Source of the DNA: Trinickia diaoshuihuensis | GTDB taxonomy: Bacteria > Pseudomonadota > Gammaproteobacteria > Burkholderiales > Burkholderiaceae | Assembly (NCBI RefSeq): GCF_003390925.1 | Contig: NZ_QUBS01000025.1 | Location: 1-64,000, forward strand | Direction of reading: 5' to 3' | DNA: 64,000 nucleotides | Part shown: positions 6,911 to 15,810 of the stretch, one piece after another | How positions within the stretch are numbered: position 1 is the first letter of the stretch | Layout of the letters: the number at the start of each line of letters is the position of its first letter | Translations under genes and position numbers: made by a program | Notes under the pieces: model-generated | What the model was told of the DNA's origin: nothing | Databases searched by the model: none | Seen by the model: only the letters and a program-made list of their open reading frames with translations

Positions 6911-9067
6911 TTAAAAGTATTTCGTGATACCCGCGTAGACTGCTCGACGCGGCCCGTACTGCGGGGCGCCGACGCCGATTCCCGACCCGTCCCGCAACTC
7001 GTAGACCCTGCCGAACGTATTGACCAGGACGAGGCGGGCATCGACCTTCCCGATATACGGTTCGTTCAAGTGCTGGACGACGCCCACGTCGACCTCTGCG
7101 TACCAGGGCAGCCGATCGGTATTGGCGAACCCGCTGCGCAGTCCACTGCCGACGATGGCGTCGGCCGTGAGCGTGGTGCGCCCGATCGAATACGCGCCGC
7201 CGAACGATGCGGTGATGCGCTGGTCGTGATCGAGGTACACCCAATGATTCGCGATATAGGCCAGCTCGTCGGGACTGAAGTTGAATTGCGCCGATTCGAT
7301 ATTCTTGCCTTGTGCGCGGCTATAGGCCACGTTCAAATAGGCCGATGCGTTCTCATGCTTGTAGCTGGCCGTGAACTCGAGTCCGTAGGTTCGTCCGATG
7401 GCGTAGTTGAACGGCGAGTAGATCAGTGCCGTACCGAACTGCCCCTCGTCGAGCAGATCCGATGAGCGCTTATAGTAAGCATCGAGGCCGAGCGTCAAAT
7501 CCGATGTGATGCGCTGAGAGATGCCGATATCGAAGTAGTGGCTGCGCTCCGGCTTGACGCGGTCGTTTTGCGCCGTGGCGCTTTGATTGGTCGTGCCGTT
7601 GAATAGGCCGATGGTCGAGTCTGAAACCAGCTCGAACGGCGGCGGCGTGAAGTAGCGGGCATAGCCCGCGTGAATCGTCGTCGCATCCGCGGGCCGATAC
7701 ACGATGCCGATACGCGGGCTGACTTGTCCCGCTTGAACGTACTCGTCCATGCGATCGAAACGCAGCCCGTAGTTCACGGTCACGTTGTTCGTGAGTTTCC
7801 ATTCGTCCTGCGCGTACAAGCTATACAGATAGCCCGTTTTGCCGCTCGAATCGTCGATCGTAAAGGGGACGTCCGAGAGCTGGTTGCCCGAGCCATCGGC
7901 CGGGAACACGGTCACGCTGTTGTGAAACGTCGCGTGCTCGGCTTGCACCATGAGGCCGGCGCGTAGTGTGTGCTTATCGGTCAGCCGGTATGTGGTGTCG
8001 GCTTGAATGCCGTTGGCTCGATTGCTGTGAAAGTCGTTCGAGGCGACGCCATTAAAGATCAAGTCCCCCGTGGGGTCGGGATAGAACTGCGTTCTCGTGT
8101 ACCGGGTAAAAAAGGCGACCTGGTAGTCAAGGGCGGCGCCATTGGTGCCTTGCAGGGAGATGGCAGCGAAATTCGTCAGTTCGGCTTGCGTCTCGTTTAG
8201 GTTGGCGGAATCGAATGACGAACTGCCGTTCAGGGTGAACGCTCCGGACAGACCCGGTGTATTGGGGATCTGAAACCGGTTGCTCGCCGCGCCGAACATC
8301 ACGGCCACGCGTGTGAGCGGATTGAGCAGGTACGACAGATAGCCGAATGAGTTCCCCTGCCTCGTGTGATCGTGCAGCGGGTTGCCGTTCGCAGTCGGAG
8401 CCTCGACGCCGAGGTTGTTTTCGCCGAGTGTGCCGGAGAAGTAATAGCTCAGGCGGCCGGTCGTGCCGAACACATCGGCGCCCGTTTGGAGCGACTGGTG
8501 GCTTCCGCCGAAAACGTCGATCGTCCCGCCGTTGCCGATGTCGCCGGACTTGGTGCGAATGTCGACGATACCCGCGGTGCGATAGCCGTACTGAGCCGGC
8601 AACGCGCCCGTCAGCAGATTCACTTGGTCGACGATGCGCGTATCGAACGATTGTCCGAACCCGCTGATCGGCTCTGGAATCACAATGCCGTCGATACGGT
8701 ATTGCAGATTCGCGTGTTCCCCACGGACGTGCAATTGCCCGTAGGAATCGTTCGCGACGCCTGGTGCTTGCAGCAACACTTGATTGAGCGGCGTGTCGGA
8801 TCCTCTCGGCAGGCTATCGATGTCCGCTTCGGAGATACGGTAGACGCTGCTCCCGACTTCGGGCGACAACGCAATGCGCGATTGATTTAGGCGCTTCGCC
8901 TGGACGGTGACGTCTAGCGTGTCGTTCCGGCCCGACGTTGCGCTCGCTTCGGCACTGCCTGCCGCGACCGCCTGAGTGGTGTCGCGTTCGGCAGCGTGAC
9001 CGATTGCCGGCATACCGAGTATCGGTACGGTCAACAGCACCTGCGCGGGGAAGATCAGACGATTCAT
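6911..9067 (-). CDS. TonB-dependent outer-membrane receptor
   Basis: A 718-residue protein with a signal peptide (MNRLIFPAQVLLTVPILGMP, cut near GHA), an N-terminal plug (SLPRGSDTPLNQVLLQAPGV, LHVRGEHANLQYRIDGIVIP) and a long beta-barrel ending in aromatic phenylalanine (YAGITKYF), as outer-membrane barrels do. A short TonB-box-like stretch (DTLDVTVQAKR) precedes the plug. The ligand is unknown: there is no siderophore or cobalamin gene nearby, and the operator-like boxes upstream resemble sites of Fur-superfamily regulators, so a metal-linked substrate is a reasonable guess. It carries its own exbB-exbD-tonB. Confidence 0.9.
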   Translation of the reverse strand: MNRLIFPAQVLLTVPILGMPAIGHAAERDTTQAVAAGSAEASATSGRNDTLDVTVQAKRLNQSRIALSPEVGSSVYRISEADIDSLPRGSDTPLNQVLLQAPGVANDSYGQLHVRGEHANLQYRIDGIVIPEPISGFGQSFDTRIVDQVNLLTGALPAQYGYRTAGIVDIRTKSGDIGNGGTIDVFGGSHQSLQTGADVFGTTGRLSYYFSGTLGENNLGVEAPTANGNPLHDHTRQGNSFGYLSYLLNPLTRVAVMFGAASNRFQIPNTPGLSGAFTLNGSSSFDSANLNETQAELTNFAAISLQGTNGAALDYQVAFFTRYTRTQFYPDPTGDLIFNGVASNDFHSNRANGIQADTTYRLTDKHTLRAGLMVQAEHATFHNSVTVFPADGSGNQLSDVPFTIDDSSGKTGYLYSLYAQDEWKLTNNVTVNYGLRFDRMDEYVQAGQVSPRIGIVYRPADATTIHAGYARYFTPPPFELVSDSTIGLFNGTTNQSATAQNDRVKPERSHYFDIGISQRITSDLTLGLDAYYKRSSDLLDEGQFGTALIYSPFNYAIGRTYGLEFTASYKHENASAYLNVAYSRAQGKNIESAQFNFSPDELAYIANHWVYLDHDQRITASFGGAYSIGRTTLTADAIVGSGLRSGFANTDRLPWYAEVDVGVVQHLNEPYIGKVDARLVLVNTFGRVYELRDGSGIGVGAPQYGPRRAVYAGITKYF

Positions 9068-9163
9068 TGTTTAGTGTGGTCGGTGGCGCGTGGCAGACCG
9101 CGAACACGCAGGCTGAACTGCGGGCAAGTCATGTCGGGCGGTCACGGAACCACAGAGTGATAC

Positions 9164-9177
9164 GATATAACATATCA
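9164..9177. promoter_or_regulatory. operator-like box 1 upstream of the receptor (GATATAACATATCA)
   Basis: An inverted repeat (GATAT-AAC-ATATC) nested in a wider one (AGTGATA-N10-TATCACT). The same 14-base pattern, with one change, recurs 67 bases further upstream. It lies about 100 bases before the receptor start. Fur-superfamily repressors such as Zur bind similar AT-rich dyads; the assignment is inference. Confidence 0.5.
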
Positions 9178-9230
9178 CTCTGTAGCGACTACGCGACGTG
9201 CCGTTCAAGCGGCCGTCGGACGGGCGCAAT

Positions 9231-9244
9231 GATATAACGTATCA
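9231..9244. promoter_or_regulatory. operator-like box 2 upstream of the receptor (GATATAACGTATCA)
   Basis: A second copy of the box, extended as TGATA-TAACG-TATCA. The two copies sit in otherwise GC-rich DNA, which makes a chance match unlikely. It is downstream of the DUF971 gene and upstream of the receptor, so only the receptor operon is a natural target. Confidence 0.5.
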
Positions 9245-9296
9245 ACTTGACGGAGCAAGCGCCCTTCGGGTTGGCGCGCCGACGGCCCCGTGTCGC

Positions 9297-9590
9297 TCAG
9301 GCGCTCTGCCCGGCCAGTTCCGCAAGATAGGACCACGGAAAGATGCCGCGGTCGTGCCCGTCGCTGAACGCGATTTGGATGCCGTACGGCATCGGGTGGA
9401 TGTCGTCGATTCGTACGGCATCGGCTAGCGTCAACGACTGATGCAATAAGCGTTTGCGCCGGCATTCCGCGCACGGACACATCCGGCGCAACCGTCCGGC
9501 ATCGATCGACGGCGCGGCGCCGTTCGGCCAGACGAGCGTAATCGCGTGGGCTTGCGGGTCGAGCCTGATTTCGATCGGTGGTGCGTTCAT
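9297..9590 (-). CDS. DUF971 protein (gamma-butyrobetaine hydroxylase N-terminal-like)
   Basis: A 97-residue protein with the DUF971 pattern: IEIRLDPQAHAITLVWPNG, then RLRRMCPCAECRRKRL and a final DGHDRGIFPWSYLAEL. The cysteine cluster CPCAEC fits a zinc or iron site. Such domains occur alone or fused to carnitine-type oxygenases and to Fe-S scaffold proteins. The ATG overlaps the stop of the HEAT-repeat gene (ATGA), so it is the last gene of the flavoprotein/ABC operon. Its role there is unknown; a part in Fe-S or metal handling is a guess. Confidence 0.85.
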   Translation of the reverse strand: MNAPPIEIRLDPQAHAITLVWPNGAAPSIDAGRLRRMCPCAECRRKRLLHQSLTLADAVRIDDIHPMPYGIQIAFSDGHDRGIFPWSYLAELAGQSA

Positions 9591-10567
9591 CGTTTCGCCT
9601 GCTCGATCTGCGCGAGGGCGATGCGGGCCGATTTACGCACTTCGGGATCGCCGTCTTGCGAAGCTTCCTCCAGCGCCAAGCGCGAATCGGGCGAGCCGAT
9701 CTCCCCGAGTGCAAGCGCGGCTTCCTTGCGCAAGTTGCCGATCGGATGCCGCAGCAGCGAAGCGACGGCCGCGGCGGCGCTCACCGCCCGCAGCCGCCCA
9801 AGCGCACGGACCGCGCTTTGCCGCACCTGCCAGTAACTGTCTTCGAGCGCGGCGATCAACGGCTCGGCCGCGGACGGGACGCCGAGTTTGCCGAGCGTTG
9901 CCGCCGCTTGCTCCCGCACCTGCCAAGCACCGTCGGCCAAGGCTCCGAGCAACGCGGACGCGACGGCATCGTCCTCGCTCGATGCAAAACCCAGGGCGCT
10001 CGCCGCGGCGCGCCGCACCTCGGGCTCGGGATCGAAGGTCACGCGGTGCGTGAGCGGTGGCAGGGCGCGTGCGTCTTTCAGCCAACCGAGTACGTTGACT
10101 GCCTCGAGCCGTACCGCTGGCGTCGTCTCGTCCAGCGCGTGATAGGCGGCGGTGAAAGCCTCGGGGCAGCGCAACTCGCGCAGGCCGCGCAGTACGCTCG
10201 CGCGCACGAACGGTTCGGGCCGGCCGGCCCATTTCAGCAAGGTAAGCGCCGAGCGCGGGTCCTTCAGTTCGGAAAGGCTTTGCGCGGCCGCGCGGCGAAC
10301 GGCCTCGTGCGTATCGAGGAGCGCGGCGCATAAGCCTTCGACGACGTCGTCTTGTTCCCACTCGGCGAGGACGCGCGCAGCTTCCTGCCGGACCGTCGCG
10401 GATGGGTCGCGGCAAAGCAGATCGACGATACGTGGTACGGCGTCGGGCTCGCCTTGATCGGCAAGCTCGAGCAGAGCGACGCGGCGTACGTGTTCGTCGG
10501 CGGCGTCAAGGCGCGCGTCGGCGCCCGTGGTATCGGGTTGGGCGGTGATGGGAAGCGAAGCGGTCAT
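9587..10567 (-). CDS. HEAT-repeat (PBS-lyase-like) protein
   Basis: A 326-residue protein built almost wholly of about nine helical HEAT repeats of some 31 residues, with the recurring pattern VRxxAAxALGxL (for example VRREAVNVLGWLK-like and VRQSAVRALGRLRA units). There is no signal peptide. Such proteins usually act as scaffolds, or as lyase-like chaperones for cofactor attachment. It begins 54 bases after the ABC ATPase stop and overlaps the DUF971 start, so it belongs to this operon. A scaffold or maturation role for the flavoprotein/ferredoxin pair is plausible but unproven. Confidence 0.88.
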   Translation of the reverse strand: MTASLPITAQPDTTGADARLDAADEHVRRVALLELADQGEPDAVPRIVDLLCRDPSATVRQEAARVLAEWEQDDVVEGLCAALLDTHEAVRRAAAQSLSELKDPRSALTLLKWAGRPEPFVRASVLRGLRELRCPEAFTAAYHALDETTPAVRLEAVNVLGWLKDARALPPLTHRVTFDPEPEVRRAAASALGFASSEDDAVASALLGALADGAWQVREQAAATLGKLGVPSAAEPLIAALEDSYWQVRQSAVRALGRLRAVSAAAAVASLLRHPIGNLRKEAALALGEIGSPDSRLALEEASQDGDPEVRKSARIALAQIEQAKR

Positions 10568-10621
10568 AGAGTCTCGATGAAGGGCGTGAAGGGCGGCACG
10601 TGCATGATTTGCCGATGTGCC

Positions 10622-11422
10622 TCATGAGGCGTCGCGCAGCTTCGCGAGGCAACGCCGCTTCAACTCGATAAACGTGGGGTCGAGCGTGGTTTCCTCGGTG
10701 CGCGGACGCGCGAGCGGGATGGGTATGTCGTCGACGATGCCCGCCGGCTGCCGCGCGAGGATGACGATGCGCTCGCCCAGAAAAAGCGCTTCCTCAATGT
10801 CGTGCGTGACAAAAACGACCGTCGTCCGAACCTTCGACCAGACATCGAGCAGGAGCGTCTGCATGTGCCGGCGCGTTTGGGCGTCGAGCGCCCCGAAGGG
10901 TTCGTCCATCAACAGCACGCGCGGCCGATTGATCAATACGCGCGCGATCTCGACGCGTTGTTGCATGCCGCCGGATAGCTGTGCGGGGTAGTGCGACGCA
11001 TACGCGCCAAGGCCGACGAGTTCGAGCAGCTCGCGTGCGGCCCGGCGTCGCGCGGCAGCGCCGACGCCTTGCATCTTGAGGCCGAACGCCACGTTATCGA
11101 GCACCCGTTTCCAGGGAAACAACGTGTGCTGTTGAAACACCAAGCCGCGCTCGGGATGCGGACCCTCGACGGGCTCGCCGTCCACGTCGACCTGTCCGCG
11201 GGTGGGCGCGATATGACCGGCGATCGCACCCAGCAACGTCGATTTGCCGCAACCGGAGGGTCCGAGGACGCAGACGAACTCGCCGGCGCCGACGTCGAGA
11301 TCGATTTGGCTCAGGGCCGCCGCGCGCGCCTGCGCACCGCCGAATTCGACCGTGAGGCCGCGCAGGCTGACCTGCCCGGCGCTCGAGCGCCGCATGTCGA
11401 TGAGGGGGGCGGCCACGTTCAT
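10622..11422 (-). CDS. ABC transporter ATPase, taurine/sulfonate/nitrate type (TauB/SsuB-like)
   Basis: A 266-residue ATPase with Walker A (LGPSGCGKSTLLGAIAG), Q-loop (GLVFQQHTLFPWKRVLDNVA), signature (LSGGMQQRVEIARVL), Walker B (LLMDEPFGALDAQTR) and H-loop (FVTHDIEEA). These features are typical of importers for sulfonates, nitrate and related small anions. The ATG at 11422 overlaps the permease stop (ATGA). An open frame continues far upstream in the same phase but is only an alternative reading of the permease and binding-protein genes. Confidence 0.92.
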   Translation of the reverse strand: MNVAAPLIDMRRSSAGQVSLRGLTVEFGGAQARAAALSQIDLDVGAGEFVCVLGPSGCGKSTLLGAIAGHIAPTRGQVDVDGEPVEGPHPERGLVFQQHTLFPWKRVLDNVAFGLKMQGVGAAARRRAARELLELVGLGAYASHYPAQLSGGMQQRVEIARVLINRPRVLLMDEPFGALDAQTRRHMQTLLLDVWSKVRTTVVFVTHDIEEALFLGERIVILARQPAGIVDDIPIPLARPRTEETTLDPTFIELKRRCLAKLRDAS

Positions 11423-12282
11423 TGCCGCGCTCCGCCCAGGCGATACCACGGTGTCGAGGCAATCCCGACGCGCTTGACGATCGAACTGCTGACCATCCCC
11501 AGCAGGCCGATCAACGCCATGCCGACGACGATGTCGGGATAGTTTTGCAAGGTATAGGATTCCCAAGTGAAATAGCCGATCCCGAATTGCCCGGCGATCA
11601 TCTCGGCCGTGACGAGGCAGAACCAGGCCGTACCCATGCCGATCGACAAGCCTGTGAAGAGCGCCGGGGCCGCGCCGGGCACGATGACTTCCCGGTACAG
11701 CGCGAGCGGCCCCGCGCCGAGACTGCGCGCGGTCGCGACCAAGCGCGGGTCGATCGCCTCGACGCCGTGAATGGTATTGAGCAAGATGGGGAAGAGCGCG
11801 CCGACGAACGTGATCGAAACCATGCTCATTTCGGCCGAAGGAAACATCAGGATCGCGATCGGGATCCATGCGACGGCAGGGATCGGCCGCAGCACTTCGA
11901 GCGGAGGCAGCACCGCATCCTCGAGCAGGCGGTGACGACCGATCGCGAGCCCGAGCGTGACGCCGACGACGGCCGCCGCGCAAAACCCGGCCAACACGCG
12001 AAACAGGCTCGCGGCGAGATGCATCGGCAGCTTCGGCGAATGCAACTGTGCCCAGAGCGCTTGCGCCACGTCGGACGGTGCCGGCATATTCGCGAAAGTC
12101 ACGATGCCGAGCGAAAGCCGTGCGTGCACGGCGAGTTGCCAAAGGGCGATGCATAGGGCGATCGAAGCGAGTTGCAGCGCGCGTCTCTGCAACGGGACGC
12201 CGCGGCCGCGCCGCGCGATGTGCGACCGCAGCTTGGCTGTCTTGCCGGCGGGGAGGTCGGATAATTCGAACGTGATGCCCAT
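11419..12282 (-). CDS. ABC transporter permease, taurine/sulfonate type (TauC/SsuC-like)
   Basis: A 287-residue inner-membrane protein with about six helices and the ABC-contact loop (ATARSLGAGPLALYREVIVP). The last part (GIGYFTWESYTLQNYPDIVV) resembles TauC/SsuC. It pairs with the ATPase, which overlaps its stop, and the binding protein 42 bases upstream. Start is ATG at 12282 (MGITFELSDLP). Confidence 0.9.
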   Translation of the reverse strand: MGITFELSDLPAGKTAKLRSHIARRGRGVPLQRRALQLASIALCIALWQLAVHARLSLGIVTFANMPAPSDVAQALWAQLHSPKLPMHLAASLFRVLAGFCAAAVVGVTLGLAIGRHRLLEDAVLPPLEVLRPIPAVAWIPIAILMFPSAEMSMVSITFVGALFPILLNTIHGVEAIDPRLVATARSLGAGPLALYREVIVPGAAPALFTGLSIGMGTAWFCLVTAEMIAGQFGIGYFTWESYTLQNYPDIVVGMALIGLLGMVSSSIVKRVGIASTPWYRLGGARQ

Positions 12283-12324
12283 GCGAACGCGACTCCTGTT
12301 TGACGGAATGAATGCCGCGCTCGG

Positions 12325-13752
12325 TTAGCGCGCGGCGAGCGAAGGGGCGCCGCCAGTGGACACGGCGGCATAGTCGGCGACTTCGCCGGCGGTGCGCTGG
12401 GCGTATCCGGCGGCGTCCGAACGAAGCAGAAATGCCGTGATCGCGCCGTTTTTGCCGCGGACGTACCAAGCCTGCGCGGCAAACAGCTTGAGACCGCTCG
12501 CATGGTCGTGGACATACACGACGCGCACCGCTTTGCCCGCGTGCCGCAGCGCCGCGAGCGCCGTAAAGGCCTCGGCCGGATTCGCGTAATTGCGAACTTG
12601 CGGCTCGCTTTCGAGCCAAACCTGAGTGACGTCTTCCGTATCGCCGATCGGCTTGCCCGTCACGGCGTCGTTCGCCGTCAAGGGAAGCTTCCCGTAGTTC
12701 TTGAGCGCGGCGTCGTAGTCGAGATGCGAGGCTTTGAAGGCCTCGCGGATATAGCGATCGTCGATAAAGGTATTGGCGGTCAGTGCGGTATCGCTCTTCT
12801 TCAACAACTTGAGCGTATCGATGGCCGTTGCAAGCGCTTGCCGATACTCGGGCTTCCAAGTCAGATCGCGCGTTTGCACACCGAGCGGGCCGTGATACAG
12901 ATAGTTCACCGGCGCCTCGATGCCGGTAACCTTTTGAATCAATAGACTGTACTTCTCGGGGTCTTCGTTCATCAGCCGGTTGGCCTCGATCGCGGCGCGC
13001 AAATAGGCGACGACGACTTCCGGATACTTTTGCGCATAGGCCGCATCCACGAGTGCCCCATGGAACGTCGGCGCGTGGCTTTGCGCGCCGTCGTAGATCT
13101 TGCGCGCGATGCCCCGGTAGGGGAAAAGATCGGCGAACGGGACGAAATCGGCATGCGCGTCGATCTTGCCGGCCTTCAGCGCACTGCCCGCCACCTCGGG
13201 CGCTTGCGTGACGATGTTGACGTCGGTTTCGGGGTTCCAGCCCTGCGCCTTGATCGCCCGCAGCAGCATGCCGTGCGCGGTCGATGCGAACGGGACCGAG
13301 ATCGTTTTGCCTTTCAAATCGGCGATCGAATGCAATGGCGAATTCTCGGGCACGACGATACCGTTGCCGCTGCCCTCGATGCTGCCGGAGAGCACGGTGA
13401 TGAAGACGCTGCGTTTGCCGGCCTTTTCGAACGCCGCGCCGTTCAGGGAGCCGGGGAAGTCGGCCATCGCCCCGAAATCGAGCTTGCCCGCGACCATCTC
13501 GTTCGTCAGCGGGGCCCCGGACGTAAAGTCTTTCCACTGTACGTCGTATTGGACATCCTTGTATTTGCCGGTATGAGGCAAATACTTGTCGAGAAGATGC
13601 AGCTCTCTGATCAGTAAGCCGCCCGTCGCACAATTGATCGTCGTGTCTTGCGTACCGATCGCCACGCGGATGGTCTCGGCTTGCGCGCCGGCCGCGAATA
13701 CGCCGAGCAAAGCCGCGATCGTCAGGCGAAAAGCTTGAGTTCGAAAATTCAT
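12325..13752 (-). CDS. ABC transporter periplasmic substrate-binding protein (NrtA/SsuA-like)
   Basis: A 475-residue exported protein. The signal peptide (MNFRTQAFRLTIAALLGVFA) is cut near AQA, followed by TIRVAIGTQDTTINCATGG, a two-lobed binding fold (KLDFGAMADFPG, DLKGKTISVPFASTAHGMLL, DAHADFVPFADLFP) and an extra C-terminal region of about 120 residues that is longer than in SsuA/TauA. Start is the ATG at 13752; a TTG six codons upstream is in frame but unlikely. The ligand is unknown. Its neighbours suggest an oxidised sulfur or similar small anion processed by the AprA-like flavoprotein. Confidence 0.88.
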   Translation of the reverse strand: MNFRTQAFRLTIAALLGVFAAGAQAETIRVAIGTQDTTINCATGGLLIRELHLLDKYLPHTGKYKDVQYDVQWKDFTSGAPLTNEMVAGKLDFGAMADFPGSLNGAAFEKAGKRSVFITVLSGSIEGSGNGIVVPENSPLHSIADLKGKTISVPFASTAHGMLLRAIKAQGWNPETDVNIVTQAPEVAGSALKAGKIDAHADFVPFADLFPYRGIARKIYDGAQSHAPTFHGALVDAAYAQKYPEVVVAYLRAAIEANRLMNEDPEKYSLLIQKVTGIEAPVNYLYHGPLGVQTRDLTWKPEYRQALATAIDTLKLLKKSDTALTANTFIDDRYIREAFKASHLDYDAALKNYGKLPLTANDAVTGKPIGDTEDVTQVWLESEPQVRNYANPAEAFTALAALRHAGKAVRVVYVHDHASGLKLFAAQAWYVRGKNGAITAFLLRSDAAGYAQRTAGEVADYAAVSTGGAPSLAAR

Positions 13753-13797
13753 GTCGATTCGAATAGGCAATGTGGAAGGCGAGCCGGCGCTGTTCGA

Positions 13798-14043
13798 TCA
13801 GCGCAGCAGATAGGGGATGTCGACCTTGACCGCACCGGTCGGGCAGTCCCGCTCGCATGGCATGCAATACCAGCACTCGTCGAATTGCATGTAGGCCTTG
13901 CGCTTGGTCAAGTCGATGGCCAGCAGATCGAGCGGGCATACGTCCACGCAAACCGTGCAGCCTTTATCGGCAATGCATCGCGATTCGTCGATCGTCACCG
14001 GCGCGCTGCTGCGCTGGAAGATGTCATGCGGCGTGTAGGACAT
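13798..14043 (-). CDS. AprB-like two-cluster ferredoxin
   Basis: An 81-residue protein with two 4Fe-4S motifs: C-x5-C-x2-C-x3-CP (SRCIADKGCTVCVDVCPLD) and C-x2-C-x2-C-x3-CP (ECWYCMPCERDCPTGAV). The second motif, with its CW..C..C spacing, closely resembles the beta subunit of adenylylsulfate reductase (AprB) but lacks AprB's long C-terminal tail. It lies 30 bases after the flavoprotein gene and should pass electrons to or from it in the cytoplasm. GAGGA lies upstream of the ATG. Confidence 0.9.
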   Translation of the reverse strand: MSYTPHDIFQRSSAPVTIDESRCIADKGCTVCVDVCPLDLLAIDLTKRKAYMQFDECWYCMPCERDCPTGAVKVDIPYLLR

Positions 14044-14073
14044 GGATGGGCGTTCCTCGATTTCGATAAAGGC

Positions 14074-15810
14074 TCAAACTGTTTGAGCAAGGGCGGGTTC
14101 GCGAATGCGCAATGCGTCGTAGGCGCCGCGCTCTTCGCGCGCGAGCGGCACGATGTACGGTTCGACCGGGTGCTTCTCGCTCGCCATGTTGCCGCTCGCA
14201 TCCTTGTACAAATGCGTGTGACAGAACCAGTCTCTATCGTTGCGCTCTGGAAAATCGACGCGATGGTGGTAGAGGCCCCAGCGGCTCTCCGTGCGAAAGA
14301 GCGAGGCGCGCGCGGCCATCTCGGCGCAATCGCGGATCGCCCGAACTTCGGCGGCGCGCATCAGTTCGTGGGCGTTGTTCGCTTTGATCGCCTCGATGTC
14401 CTCGGCGATTTCGGCAAACCGCTGCAGGCCGATCTCCATCTTGCGCGTGACCTTGGGCGGCTGCAGATAATCGTTCACGAAGCGGCGCAGCTTGTATTCG
14501 ACTTGCGCCGGCGCGAGCCCATGCTCGCGCGTGAGCGGCGCCAGCACGCGCGTTTGTTCGGCATGCACCTGCTCCATGTCGACGGGTGCATGTACGCGGC
14601 CGGCGACATACTGCGCCGCATGCTCGCCCGCGAACCAGCCGTATGTGAAGGCGCCGAGCATGTAGTTATGCGGCACCGCGGCCATGTCGCCCGCCGCGTA
14701 AAGGCCCGCCACGGTCGTGCGCGCATTCGTATCCACGCGCACGCCCGATGCGCTATGACCGCTGCACAAGCCGATTTCCGAAATGTGCATCTCCACCATC
14801 TGATGGCGATAATCGGTGCCTCTGCCCGCATGAAAACGTCCGCGGCTAGGGCGCTCGTTGGTGTGCAAGATCTGCTCGATCGTTTGGATCGTTTCCTCGG
14901 CGAGGTGGTCGAGCTTGAGGAACACCGGTCCGTTGCCGCCTTGGAGTTCTTGATAGAACTCCCACATCATCTGACCGCTCCAGTAATCGCACTCGATGAA
15001 CCGCTCCCCTTTGCCATTGGCCGTGAAGCCGCCGAGCGGGCCGGTCACGTAGGCGCAAGCGGGGCCGTTGTAGTCCTTGATCAGCGGGTTGATCTGAAAG
15101 CATTCGAGGTTCGCGAGCGCTGCGCCGGCGTGATAAGCCATCGCGTAGCCGTCGCCGGCGTTGGTCGGGTTCTCGTACGTGCCCATGAGATATCCCGAGG
15201 CGGGTAGTCCAAGGCGTCCGGCCGCGCCGCAGGACAGAATCACGGCCTTGGCCCGCACCACATGAAATTGCGCCGTCCGGCAATCGAACCCGAGCACGCC
15301 GCACGCGTGACCGTGGGCGTCGGTCAGCACGCGCGTCACCACCAAGCGGTTGGTGATTTCGATACGCGCCCGCTTCAATTGACGATACAAAATCTTCTTG
15401 ATGTCGTGGCCTTCGGGCATGGGCAGCACATAGGCGCCCATGTGGTGGACTTTCTTGACCGCGAAGTCGCCGTTGCCGTCCTTTTCGAATTTCACGCCCC
15501 AGCGATCGAGTTGTTCGATCGTTTTGAAGCTGTGGGTTGCGTAGGCATGAACCGTTCGCTGATCGACGATGCCGTCATTGGCGATCGTGATTTCGCGCGT
15601 GTACTGCTCCGGCGTGGCATGCCCCGGAATGACGGCGTTGTTCAATCCGTCCATGCCCATCGAGATGGCGCCGCTGCGTTTGACGTTGGCCTTTTCGAGC
15701 AGGAGCACCTTTAGGCTCGGATCGTATTCCTTGGCCTTGATCGCCGCCATTGGGCCGGCCGTGCCGCCGCCGACGACAACGATGTCGTATTCGAGCACTT
15801 CGATGGTCAT
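14074..15810 (-). CDS. AprA-like FAD-dependent oxidoreductase (fumarate reductase/succinate dehydrogenase flavoprotein superfamily)
   Basis: A 578-residue flavoprotein with an N-terminal FAD-binding motif (YDIVVVGGGTAGPMAAIKAK), a substrate/capping domain and a second FAD motif (GLYAAGDMAAVPHNYMLGAF), then a helical C-terminal domain with RTESRWGLYHHRVDFPERND. Domain order, partner ferredoxin and the histidine in the GDMAAVPHN region recall the alpha subunit of adenylylsulfate reductase; general databases would often call it a fumarate reductase flavoprotein. The substrate is not known. Its ATG overlaps the gntR stop. Linkage to a sulfonate-type importer suggests redox processing of an imported sulfur (or other oxyanion-bearing) compound. 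Confidence 0.85.
   Translation of the reverse strand: MTIEVLEYDIVVVGGGTAGPMAAIKAKEYDPSLKVLLLEKANVKRSGAISMGMDGLNNAVIPGHATPEQYTREITIANDGIVDQRTVHAYATHSFKTIEQLDRWGVKFEKDGNGDFAVKKVHHMGAYVLPMPEGHDIKKILYRQLKRARIEITNRLVVTRVLTDAHGHACGVLGFDCRTAQFHVVRAKAVILSCGAAGRLGLPASGYLMGTYENPTNAGDGYAMAYHAGAALANLECFQINPLIKDYNGPACAYVTGPLGGFTANGKGERFIECDYWSGQMMWEFYQELQGGNGPVFLKLDHLAEETIQTIEQILHTNERPSRGRFHAGRGTDYRHQMVEMHISEIGLCSGHSASGVRVDTNARTTVAGLYAAGDMAAVPHNYMLGAFTYGWFAGEHAAQYVAGRVHAPVDMEQVHAEQTRVLAPLTREHGLAPAQVEYKLRRFVNDYLQPPKVTRKMEIGLQRFAEIAEDIEAIKANNAHELMRAAEVRAIRDCAEMAARASLFRTESRWGLYHHRVDFPERNDRDWFCHTHLYKDASGNMASEKHPVEPYIVPLAREERGAYDALRIREPALAQTV

Noticed and set aside
10622-13951. One 1109-codon open frame on the minus strand spanning the ATPase, permease and binding-protein genes
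   Set aside because: Only its last 266 codons (the ATPase) look like protein; the rest is an out-of-phase reading of the permease and binding protein, kept open by high GC content.
13648-15207. 519-codon plus-strand open frame opposite the flavoprotein
   Set aside because: Antisense shadow of a well-supported gene; Arg/Ala-rich translation without domain features.
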